Part shown: positions 1 to 5,980 of the stretch, piece by piece | How positions within the stretch are numbered: position 1 is the stretch's first letter | Layout of the letters: every line of letters begins with the position of its first letter | Assembly: GCA_964501065.1 (NCBI GenBank) | Contig: CAZCRF010000082.1 | Coordinates: 1-7,463 of the forward strand | Reading direction: 5' to 3' | Source: Hallerella sp964501065 | GTDB lineage: Bacteria; Fibrobacterota; Fibrobacteria; Fibrobacterales; Fibrobacteraceae | DNA length: 7,463 bases | The notes under the pieces: model-generated | The model's input: the letters and a program-made list of their open reading frames with translations, nothing else | What the model was told of the DNA's origin: nothing | Database searches by the model: none | Made by a program: the position numbers and the translations under genes

Positions 1-99
1 CGCTTAGGTTTGACACGAACTGCTTTTGTTCACCAAGCGAGCTACAGAGCCGAATAGAAAGCGACCTGTTTCGCTTACGCTTGTCTGCCCAGAGCCAAT

Positions 100-154
100 C
101 GAAGTGGTGGTTTCGACTTCGCTCAACATGACCGCCAATTCTGCTCAACACGAC
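100..154. repeat. Degenerate intergenic palindromic repeat (partial copy, reverse orientation)
   Basis: This is a fragment of the repeat family also seen at 5658-5761 and 7232-7463, here in the opposite orientation to the 7232-7463 copies. Positions 112-132 end in CTTCGCTCAACATGAC, matching the right end of the palindromic element at 7295-7368. A second 22-base unit (133-154) ends in GCTCAACACGAC, just as the downstream patch repeats the element end in tandem. Positions 100-105 (CGAAGT) can pair with 116-121 (ACTTCG) around a 10-base loop. The rest of 1-282 shows no supported gene. Confidence 0.55.
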
Positions 155-189
155 GATGCCCCCTTGCCAGTCAACTAAAGTTCTGACCA

Positions 190-210
190 CTACTCACTAC
201 TCACTAACCA
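190..210. repeat. Short 7-bp tandem repeat in the leader of the first gene
   Basis: CTACTCA occurs twice back to back (190-196, 197-203), followed by a degenerate third unit CTAACCA (204-210) and CTCATT. It lies 73 bases before the preferred start of the GT-C gene. It is low-complexity intergenic DNA of unknown role and does not resemble a promoter. I see no convincing -35/-10 pair anywhere in 1-282. Confidence 0.5.
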
Positions 211-282
211 CTCATTCCGAATTGCTCATTGGCAATGGAAGAAATCACAAGCTCCGCTCACATTTTTTATCTTTCCGCGCGT

Positions 283-2799
283 ATGAAACAAGACAATGTC
301 CCATTTTCCATTCCGCTCAAGGAGGGGCGAATCGTTTTCTTGACGCTTCTTGTCCTGCTCCTTGCGTTTTTGGTCTTCAACAACCTCTCCATCCCATTTG
401 CCAGGTCATTCGACATCCGCTGGGGCTATTATGCGACGCTCTTGACGTTTCTCGTCTTTTTGGCGGGAATTCTCGTGAACGCGAAGGAGATGCTGTTGCG
501 GATTCGCGCCCATTTGCCTTCGACGCCTAGCCTCGTCGCGCTGTTCTGCCTGCTCGGATTTTTCACCCTGTTTTCCGTGAACCACATTGAAAATTCGCAC
601 CGAGTGCTCTCCGACGAGACCAGTTGGGAATCGATGGGGCTTCAGATGTATTTTGAGCATTCCGGCGGAGTCTGCAACGAGGGGATTTGGGACGGCGGCG
701 TTCTGGATTGCAAGACGGAGGTCAACAATTTCAAGGGGAAGAGCCTCGCGTTCCTCTACTCCCTGGTCTTTCATTTTGCAAGCCCGGACAGGGACACGGC
801 TTTGAAGGTGAACTTTCCCCTGTACCTTTTCAGCCTGGTCGCCTTTTTCCTCGCCCTTTCCATTTGGTTCAAGAGCGACTGGCTCTCTCTTGCGGCGACG
901 GCCTTTCTCGGAGGGATGCCGATTTACTTGATGCAGGCGCGGTCGGCCTCGACGGAAGTCCTCTACATCGCGATTCTTTCGCTGTTGATGGCCTGGTACG
1001 CCTTGGTCCCTCCGAAAGAGGTCAAATGGCAGCATTTCTTGCTCACGGTCCCCCTGCTCGGGCTTTTTTCCGGGACAAGGCAAGAGACCGTTTTTGCGTT
1101 CATCCCGTTCGCCGTTTACTACTTGCGCTATTTCCGCGGAGCCGTTTACCGGCTGCCGCTGTTCACCCTTTCCGTGATTCTTGTGAGCTGGCCGGCCGTC
1201 AATACGATGGCCGCCTACCGGGAATACGACTTCCAAGGCGGCAGTCACGCCGCCCATTCGCTGTCGAATCTCTGGTTCAACGTGAAGTCGGATATCGCGA
1301 AGATGATGAACTTGACCGGCGACCCGTCGCACGGGGGAATTTTGGAAAACCCGTTCTACACGTCGTTCACGGTGCTTCTATTGCTTTCGACCCTTTGGCT
1401 TCTTTATCGGATGATTTTTGCGAAGCGTTACCGCCGGGGATTCGTGCTGGGCATTCTCTTCTGCATCCAGATTTTCGTCATCTTGTTGAACGTCTCGGGA
1501 ACTTTTGAAATCGACATCAACCAGAGATACGTCTTGGTGGCCCTCCCTCTATTCGCCTTGATCATGGCTCTTGGGCTTGGGGACTTTTTGGCGTCGCGAT
1601 TCCTGGAACGTTCGCGCGCGGCTGCAGTCACGGCAATCCTCGCCGTGGGCCTTTCCGTCTTCCTCGCGGAATACCACGCTTCGAGCTTCGATTCGAACAT
1701 GCTCTATTACAAGAACAAGCTCCTCGGCGAAGAGAACTACCTGAACTCTTATTTGAAAAAATTCCCCGAGAACTCCATCTTCATCTACTCGCGCCCTTGG
1801 CAGATGCTCGCTTCCGGGCATTCGAGTTTTAGCGAACAGACTTTCATGGGCTGGACGTCCGACAAATTCGCCGAATACAAGGACAAGAGCGACGGCAACC
1901 TTTATCTGGTGCGCGGACAGGACGGTTACGGCAAGGTGAACCGCGATTCCCGGGTCGTCGGCTTCAAGACGACGGATCGCGTCAATTCGATACTCGAGGG
2001 ATACAAGGTCAAGGAAGTCCTGAAGGAAAGCCGCCTCTTCGGATATCCGCTGACCGTGCATCGGATTCTTTCGAAGCACGGGCTTTCCCGTTTTGCGGAG
2101 AACATCGTCGTCGGCGAGATGGAAAACGGGATTTTCCGCATTTCCAAGAAGTTCCCGGAATCCGTCGCCTACGAAGTTTCCCGTGGGGATTCCGTCTTGT
2201 TCCGGGGCGTCTTGGAAAATGAAAAGGATTCCCCGTTCGCCGTCGATTCCGTTGCGATAGGGGAGCTTCCCGTCGGGATTTCCCGTTACCACTTCCGGTT
2301 CTTCGTCCCGGACGACACGGTCAGGCTCTCGCGGGACGTCTTCGTCGCCGCGCCGTCTGTCGAGATGCTTTCCGCTCTTCCGATGAAAGACTTCTCGCAG
2401 GATTGGGGAACGCCGCAGATGAACGAAAGCGTGGAGCGGCACACTCTCCGGGTGGCGGGGGAGGCCTACCGGTTCGGAATCGGTTCCCACGCGAACTCCT
2501 CTTTGACATTCGACCTTTGCTCTGGCGGGAAATGCTCGGACGGGGTCTTGTCGGGGACTTTCCATTCGGTCGTCGGACTTGACGAGGAAAGCGCCTGCGG
2601 GGACGGGGCCGAGTTCATCCTCCTTTCGGACGGTCGGGAAATCTGGCATTCGAAACGGCTCTATTCGGGAGATTCCTCCCGGGTTTCAGTCCCGCTTTCC
2701 CGCGCGGCATCCTTGGAGCTTCGCTTGGAGATGGGGGCGAACAAGGACTGCGACCACGGCGACTGGGCGAACGCCTGGATTTCGGACATCGGGATTTGA
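283..2799 (+). CDS. Polytopic GT-C-type glycosyltransferase with C-terminal periplasmic NPCBM-like domain
   Basis: I do not recognise a named gene. From the ATG at 283 the protein has 838 residues. About 12 hydrophobic segments lie between residues 17 and 464. The first large loop, after the third segment, has an Asp-Glu pair at 111-112 (HRVLSDETSW), where PMT/ArnT-like GT-C enzymes carry their catalytic acidic motif. RYVLVALPLFALIMALG (about 415-432) is typical of a late GT-C helix. Such enzymes transfer a sugar from a polyprenyl-phosphate donor on the periplasmic face. Residues 465-838 should be periplasmic. Roughly 699-838 read like an NPCBM carbohydrate-binding domain: WGTPQ, then FGIGSHANSSLTFDL, VGLDEE, F.LLSDGREIWHS and a final GDWANAWISD. 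The domain has four cysteines (746, 751, 772, 823). Start choice is uncertain. TTG 229 and ATG 235 are in frame and none of the three has a clear Shine-Dalgarno; 283 gives a short basic N-terminus before the first helix. It is the first gene of a three-gene cluster. GT-C assignment is likely; substrate unknown. Confidence 0.8.
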   Translation: MKQDNVPFSIPLKEGRIVFLTLLVLLLAFLVFNNLSIPFARSFDIRWGYYATLLTFLVFLAGILVNAKEMLLRIRAHLPSTPSLVALFCLLGFFTLFSVNHIENSHRVLSDETSWESMGLQMYFEHSGGVCNEGIWDGGVLDCKTEVNNFKGKSLAFLYSLVFHFASPDRDTALKVNFPLYLFSLVAFFLALSIWFKSDWLSLAATAFLGGMPIYLMQARSASTEVLYIAILSLLMAWYALVPPKEVKWQHFLLTVPLLGLFSGTRQETVFAFIPFAVYYLRYFRGAVYRLPLFTLSVILVSWPAVNTMAAYREYDFQGGSHAAHSLSNLWFNVKSDIAKMMNLTGDPSHGGILENPFYTSFTVLLLLSTLWLLYRMIFAKRYRRGFVLGILFCIQIFVILLNVSGTFEIDINQRYVLVALPLFALIMALGLGDFLASRFLERSRAAAVTAILAVGLSVFLAEYHASSFDSNMLYYKNKLLGEENYLNSYLKKFPENSIFIYSRPWQMLASGHSSFSEQTFMGWTSDKFAEYKDKSDGNLYLVRGQDGYGKVNRDSRVVGFKTTDRVNSILEGYKVKEVLKESRLFGYPLTVHRILSKHGLSRFAENIVVGEMENGIFRISKKFPESVAYEVSRGDSVLFRGVLENEKDSPFAVDSVAIGELPVGISRYHFRFFVPDDTVRLSRDVFVAAPSVEMLSALPMKDFSQDWGTPQMNESVERHTLRVAGEAYRFGIGSHANSSLTFDLCSGGKCSDGVLSGTFHSVVGLDEESACGDGAEFILLSDGREIWHSKRLYSGDSSRVSVPLSRAASLELRLEMGANKDCDHGDWANAWISDIGI

Positions 2800-2801
2800 C
2801 G

Positions 2802-3896
2802 ATGAAGGCCCTCGTCGCACCTCTCGATTGGGGACTTGGGCACGCGACCCGGTGCATTCCCGTCGTCAGGGAGTTCCTTGCGCGCGGTTGGACTGTGGAT
2901 TTGGCCGTCGCGGGGAGTCCGATGGCCGCGCTTTATCGGGGGGAATTCCCGGGGCTTTTGCAAGTTCCCGTTCCGGAATATTCGATTCGCTATCCGTCCC
3001 GCGGTTTTGAAATGCCTTTCTGGCTTTTGAAGAATTACCGGCGCATCGCGGCGGTCATCCGACGGGAAAATGCGGTTGCGGAATCCTTGGTGCGGGAGCG
3101 CGGGTATGACGTCCTCCTTTCCGACAACCGCTTCGGATTCCATTCGCGAAAGGCCTTCTGCATTTATATGACGCACCAATTGCGGATTCTGTTCCCCGGC
3201 TCGCTTTCCGTTTTTGAAAATGTGGGCGTCGCCTGGCACCGGAAGAGGATGCGCGCCTTCGATGCCGTCTGGGTGCCGGACGTTCCCGACTTCCCCGGAC
3301 TTTCGGGGAGGCTTTCGCACGGCCTTCGGGGGAACGGGGTGAAATACGTCGGCCCGCTGTCCCGCTTTTCGGCTCTCGGCGAGATTGTTTCCCCGGAGAA
3401 GAAACGCTTCCGCTTTCTCGTGCTTCTTTCCGGCCCGGAACCGATGCGGACGCAGTTCGAAAGGTCTGTCCTTTCGGCTCTCGAAAAGATTCCCGGGGAA
3501 CACGCCGTCATCCGCGGTCTTCCGGGGCGGTCCGACTTCGCGGAGGCCGCGCCGAACGTGACTCTTTACAACCACTTGGATTCCGCGGATTTTGCAGAGG
3601 CGGTCCTTTCCGCAGAAACGGTCGTCTCCCGTCCGGGATACAGCACCGTGATGGACATGGCCGTTCTCGGCGCGAGATGCGTCTTCGTCCCGACTCCCGG
3701 GCAGACGGAGCAGGTTTACCTGGGGAAGTCGCTCTCTTCGGCGGGCCTCGCGGGATTCCTCTTCCAGGGGCATCTTTCGCCTCGAAGGTTGCTCCTGGCG
3801 GAAGAAGGGCTGCGTGGGCCTCTTTCGCTCCCTTCCGGCGAGGGGCTGCTTTCCCGTGCCGTGGAGGACTTGACTCTTGGATGGAATAGGAGATGA
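2802..3896 (+). CDS. MurG/GT28-like glycosyltransferase (GT-B fold)
   Basis: The 364-residue product looks like a two-domain GT-B glycosyltransferase related to MurG. The N-terminal domain opens with LVAPLDWGLGHATRCIP (residues 4-20), the glycine-rich first loop with the GxGHxTR pattern of this group. SDNRFGF lies near 107-113. The C-terminal domain begins around 200 with LVLLSGPEP (206-214). It carries the donor-binding signature SRPGYSTVMDMAVLGARCVF (276-295), followed by VPTPGQTEQ. GT28 enzymes use a nucleotide-sugar donor in the cytosol or at the inner membrane surface; the sugar here cannot be read. It is unlikely to be MurG itself, as the neighbours are not mur/fts genes. ATG 2802 is chosen over TTG 2796 because homologues begin at K-x-L-V-A-P and only 2 bases separate it from the preceding stop. 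That spacing implies translational coupling with the GT-C gene. The C-terminus (about 325-364) is divergent. Confidence 0.82.
   Translation: MKALVAPLDWGLGHATRCIPVVREFLARGWTVDLAVAGSPMAALYRGEFPGLLQVPVPEYSIRYPSRGFEMPFWLLKNYRRIAAVIRRENAVAESLVRERGYDVLLSDNRFGFHSRKAFCIYMTHQLRILFPGSLSVFENVGVAWHRKRMRAFDAVWVPDVPDFPGLSGRLSHGLRGNGVKYVGPLSRFSALGEIVSPEKKRFRFLVLLSGPEPMRTQFERSVLSALEKIPGEHAVIRGLPGRSDFAEAAPNVTLYNHLDSADFAEAVLSAETVVSRPGYSTVMDMAVLGARCVFVPTPGQTEQVYLGKSLSSAGLAGFLFQGHLSPRRLLLAEEGLRGPLSLPSGEGLLSRAVEDLTLGWNRR
3888..3892 (+). promoter_or_regulatory. Shine-Dalgarno AGGAG deciding the start of the third gene
   Basis: AGGAG lies 5 bases before the ATG at 3898, inside the last codons of the upstream glycosyltransferase. 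This supports 3898 over the in-frame TTG at 3877, which would place this motif inside the coding sequence. Confidence 0.7.
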
Positions 3897-3897
3897 T

Positions 3898-4599
3898 ATG
3901 AAACTTTTTACGATAGCCTTCCCGCTTCCCGTCAAACTTCCGGACGCTGCGGAATTCTTGCGGGGGAAACTTTCCGTCGACGTGTCCCAGGAGCGGATTC
4001 TCTTTCCGGGGACTTCGTTCTTTTGCGCTCCCGTCTTGCAGGGGGCCGTTCCCGGGCTTGAAAAACTGTTCGATGAGCATGAAAGGCTTTCCGCCGAGGA
4101 TTCGGCAGCGATTCAAAACCACGGATCCCTCTTTTTCCTCCAGTTTTCCCTGAAGGGTTTCGACGATTTCAAGGCCTTCGGAGCGGTGGCGAAAAAAATC
4201 CTCGAAGCGGGCGCACTCGGCGTTTACGTGGAAAATTCGGGCGCGGCCTTTTGCGCGGGGACTTTCAAAAGCCTTGTGGACGGGGATGCTCCGATGGAAG
4301 CCTTCGTCAACTTCGTCGAAAATTCCGGGTCGCTGTTCACTTTGGGGCTTGAACCGTTCGGCTTGCCGGATCTTTGCCTGAAGGTCCAGAATCCGTTGAC
4401 CGAGGATTCCGCGCGGGAAGTCCTTTTGCTCGCCGCCTCGTCGTTATTCGAATCGGGCGAGGAATGCGCCTCCGGAAGCACCTGGGAGTCGGAAGGGGGG
4501 ACTTTCGACATCCGACAAGAGTTCAAGGCTCCCTATTCCAAGGAATGCGCGGAATGGAACGCCTTCGGTTACAGGCGTTTTGTGTTGCGGACAAAATAA
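3898..4599 (+). CDS. Uncharacterised 233-residue protein in glycosyltransferase cluster
   Basis: I do not recognise this protein with confidence. It begins MKLFTIAFPL and has no signal peptide or membrane segment, so it should be cytoplasmic. Hydrophobic strands alternate with acidic segments: GSLFFLQFSL at 76-85, a helix at 90-104, then the compact motif GALGVYVENSGAAF at 106-119. The last is a possible active or ligand-binding site. The arrangement faintly recalls DUF4261-type proteins, but this is a guess from memory. The C-terminal third (about 171-233) is acidic and ends in RRFVLRTK. The gene starts 1 base after the stop of the GT28-like gene and has the best Shine-Dalgarno of the cluster, so it is probably the third cistron. 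It ends with TAA one base from the convergent rluE stop. A role in glycan synthesis is suggested only by context. Confidence 0.75.
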   Translation: MKLFTIAFPLPVKLPDAAEFLRGKLSVDVSQERILFPGTSFFCAPVLQGAVPGLEKLFDEHERLSAEDSAAIQNHGSLFFLQFSLKGFDDFKAFGAVAKKILEAGALGVYVENSGAAFCAGTFKSLVDGDAPMEAFVNFVENSGSLFTLGLEPFGLPDLCLKVQNPLTEDSAREVLLLAASSLFESGEECASGSTWESEGGTFDIRQEFKAPYSKECAEWNAFGYRRFVLRTK

Positions 4600-4600
4600 A

Positions 4601-5149
4601 TCAAAGGATTTTTCCGGAAACGCGGCGCCAGCTGCCGGGCGGAAGTCCGTCCAAGGAGAGGCTCCCGATTTGGATGCGGATGAGCCGTAGGGTGGGGTAT
4701 CCGACGGCTGCGGTCATGTGGCGCACCTGGCGGTTTTTGCCCTCGGTCAGGGTCAGCCGGAGCCAGGAAGTGGGAATTCTTTCGCGGAAGCGGATTGGGG
4801 GATTCCTTTCCCAAAGCCATTCCGGTTCCTCGGCGATTTCTGCCGCGCATTCCCGGGTGCGGTAACCGCGGATGACCAAGCCACGCCGCAACCTTTCGAC
4901 GGCTTCTTCGGTGACGCATCCTTCGACCTGCGCCAGATAGGTGCGCGGATGGCCGTTCTTCGGATTGAGGAGCTTTTGAATCAAGCGTCCGTCATCGCTC
5001 AACAGGAGCGCCCCCTCGCTGTCGTGGTCGAGCCTTCCCGCCGCATAAAATCCTTGGGGAAAACCGAAAGCCGCCAAGGTGGGATGCCCTCCGTCCGACG
5101 TGAACTGGCTCAAGACTCCGTAGGGCTTGTTGAAGAGGATTGCCGCCAT
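4601..5149 (-). CDS. rluE: 23S rRNA pseudouridine synthase E (RluE)
   Basis: This 182-residue enzyme belongs to the RsuA/RluB/E/F family, which converts a specific uridine of rRNA to pseudouridine. FNKPYGVLSQFT (6-17) is the N-terminal family motif. AAGRLDHDSEGALLLSDDG (36-54) contains the catalytic aspartate at 41. The segment WLWERNPPIRFRERIPTSWL (111-130), then LTEGKNRQVRHMTAAVGYPT and LRLIR, closely follows E. coli RluE, including its WLWxRNPPIR and IPTSWL stretches. E. coli RluE modifies U2457 of 23S rRNA. The length fits and, as expected for RluE, there is no S4 domain. The ATG at 5149 lies 2 bases after the stop of the upstream thioesterase gene, so the two are probably co-transcribed. 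No clear Shine-Dalgarno is seen, which fits translational coupling. The 3' end converges on the previous cluster. Confidence 0.93.
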   Translation of the reverse strand: MAAILFNKPYGVLSQFTSDGGHPTLAAFGFPQGFYAAGRLDHDSEGALLLSDDGRLIQKLLNPKNGHPRTYLAQVEGCVTEEAVERLRRGLVIRGYRTRECAAEIAEEPEWLWERNPPIRFRERIPTSWLRLTLTEGKNRQVRHMTAAVGYPTLRLIRIQIGSLSLDGLPPGSWRRVSGKIL

Positions 5150-5151
5150 CG

Positions 5152-5547
5152 CTATCTTGATTTTTTGGATTCCGCCTTGGACAGGAACTTTTCCCTGGGC
5201 ACGATGAAACGCTCGTGCATGCCGCCGCCGACGTGCCCCCGTTCGTCATAGGCGTCGACTTCGAATGAAAGCTTGCGCCCGTCGATGGAAACCAGCTTGG
5301 AGATGCATTCGACTTTCATCCCCATGGGAGTAGGGGATTCGTGCGAGACGTTCATCAAAGTGCCGACCGTGACGTTCCCCGATTCGAGGAACGGTTGGAC
5401 GCTCGTCCACGCGGCCTTTTCCATCATGGCCATCATGGAGGGCGTCGAAAGAATGTCCAGCTCCCCGCTTTCCATTTCCCTTGCCGTGTGGTCTTCCCCG
5501 ACGACAAATTCCGCGCTCCCGACAATTCCTATTTGCAATCGGGGCAT
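5152..5547 (-). CDS. FlK-like hotdog-fold thioesterase
   Basis: The 131-residue product matches the FlK-type (fluoroacetyl-CoA thioesterase-like) hotdog family, whose members hydrolyse acyl-CoA thioesters in the cytoplasm. The family pattern runs through the chain: HTAREMESGELDILSTP (20-36), MMEKAAW (41-47), VTVGTLMNVSHESPTPMG (59-76), DGRKLSFEVDAYDE (89-102) and GGGMHERFIV (107-116). Thr35, Glu43 and His69 keep the spacings (8 and 26 residues) of FlK Thr42, Glu50 and His76, so the catalytic set looks intact. The substrate is unlikely to be fluoroacetyl-CoA; distant homologues act on other short acyl-CoAs. The frame stays open upstream to an ATG at 5820, but that extension is translated intergenic repeat. 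ATG 5547 gives the usual family length. It is the first gene of a two-gene unit with rluE. Confidence 0.87.
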   Translation of the reverse strand: MPRLQIGIVGSAEFVVGEDHTAREMESGELDILSTPSMMAMMEKAAWTSVQPFLESGNVTVGTLMNVSHESPTPMGMKVECISKLVSIDGRKLSFEVDAYDERGHVGGGMHERFIVPREKFLSKAESKKSR

Positions 5548-5586
5548 ATTCGTAAAATTCTCGGACTTGTAAAATTCATGGTGGGG

Positions 5587-5592
5587 AATATA
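5587..5592 (-). promoter_or_regulatory. Possible -10 element for the thioesterase/rluE unit
   Basis: On the minus strand this reads TATATT, 39 bases before the start at 5547, in the only AT-rich pocket of the local leader. The position 17 bases further upstream reads GGCGGA, which is not a -35 consensus and lies in the hairpin at 5610-5631. The call therefore rests on the -10 match and its distance alone. Confidence 0.3.
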
Positions 5593-5609
5593 GAAATTCT
5601 TCCGCAGCG

Positions 5610-5631
5610 TCCGCCTTTCGGTGGTGGCGGA
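5610..5631. other. Small inverted repeat upstream of the thioesterase gene
   Basis: TCCGCC (5610-5615) and GGCGGA (5626-5631) form a perfect 6-bp stem around a 10-base loop. It sits immediately upstream of the candidate -10 element and could be an operator or a remnant of the adjacent repeat. There is no T-run, so it is not a terminator. Confidence 0.4.
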
Positions 5632-5657
5632 GAATGTCGGTTTACTGGCAGGCAGTC

Positions 5658-5761
5658 GTCGTGCTGAGCGAGAGCGAAGCATCCAGTAGCGGCAAAGGCT
5701 CGGCGGGATTGACGTCTTCGGCGTTCGTCCAGTAACGGGATTAACGCCTTTGGCGAATGAC
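5658..5761. repeat. Intergenic palindromic repeat element (diverged copy)
   Basis: The left end GTCGTGCTGAGCGAGAGCG, followed by AAGCATCCAGTAG, aligns with the left end of the element at 7295-7368. The right end finishes in GGCGAATGAC, an imperfect inverted copy of the left terminus. An internal inverted repeat, GGCGTT (5720-5725) and AACGCC (5743-5748), could fold into a stem. The copy is longer (about 104 bp) and more diverged than those at 7295-7463. No coding function is supported. Confidence 0.6.
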
Positions 5762-5766
5762 GGCTG

Positions 5767-5861
5767 TTGCCGCGAATCGTTGGAATAATTTTGAATCATT
5801 TCTTTCAAAAACCTGTTCAAAAAGAATCACATTTGAAGGAAATGTTATTTAAATTTATGGC
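5767..5861 (+). promoter_or_regulatory. AT-rich probable promoter region of the FISUMP lipoprotein gene
   Basis: This is the most AT-rich stretch of the divergent intergenic region and lies 120-214 bases before the lipoprotein start. It contains TTGAAT (5791-5796), TTGAAG (5833-5838) and the run TTATTTAAATTTAT (5845-5858). It also has a direct repeat of TTCAAAAA at 5804-5811 and 5816-5823, 12 bases apart. I cannot fix a single -35/-10 pair with good spacing, so only the region is called. Confidence 0.3.
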
Positions 5862-5888
5862 ATGCCCTCCGCCGTCGACATTGCAAAA

Positions 5889-5931
5889 AGCCCGTCCCGG
5901 AACTCCGGGGCGATTTCCCGTCGGGGGGGCT
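5889..5931 (+). other. GC-rich structured leader of the FISUMP gene
   Basis: AGCCC (5889-5893) can pair with GGGCT (5927-5931). Inside, CCCGG (5896-5900) and CCGGG (5905-5909) form a tight hairpin, with a run of seven G (5923-5929) downstream. It lies 50 bases before the start codon, downstream of the AT-rich region, so it is probably in the 5' untranslated RNA. No T-run follows, so it is not an obvious intrinsic terminator. No riboswitch class is recognised. Confidence 0.35.
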
Positions 5932-5968
5932 GCACTTTTGAGCGGCACGAATTAAACGACACATTTCC

Positions 5969-5974
5969 AAAGGG
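5969..5974 (+). promoter_or_regulatory. Shine-Dalgarno of the FISUMP lipoprotein gene
   Basis: AAAGGGG runs from 5969 to 5975 region, with its purine core ending about 6 bases before the ATG at 5981. It fixes this ATG, which also begins a well-formed lipoprotein signal peptide. Confidence 0.6.
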
Positions 5975-5980
5975 GAATTT

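Noticed and set aside
1..57. Possible C-terminal end of an upstream gene (18 codons, then TAG at 55-57, frame 1)
   Set aside because: The translated end (LGLTRTAFVHQASYRAE) matches no family I know, and 18 codons are too few to separate it from chance.
406..2649. Minus-strand frames of 308 and 366 codons opposite the GT-C gene
   Set aside because: They are antisense shadows rich in Arg, Pro and Glu, without domains. The plus-strand frame has clear membrane helices and family motifs.
2796..2801. TTG start at 2796 overlapping the GT-C stop
   Set aside because: ATG 2802 is two codons downstream in the same frame and begins the conserved N-terminus directly.
2661..3935. Minus-strand frame of 424 codons opposite the GT28-like gene
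   Set aside because: It is a shadow frame of basic, low-information composition, running across two plus-strand gene boundaries.
5548..5820. Upstream extension of the thioesterase reading frame to an ATG at 5820 (91 extra residues)
   Set aside because: The extension translates the intergenic repeat at 5658-5761 and a low-complexity leader. The protein from 5547 has the normal family length and starts at the conserved fold.
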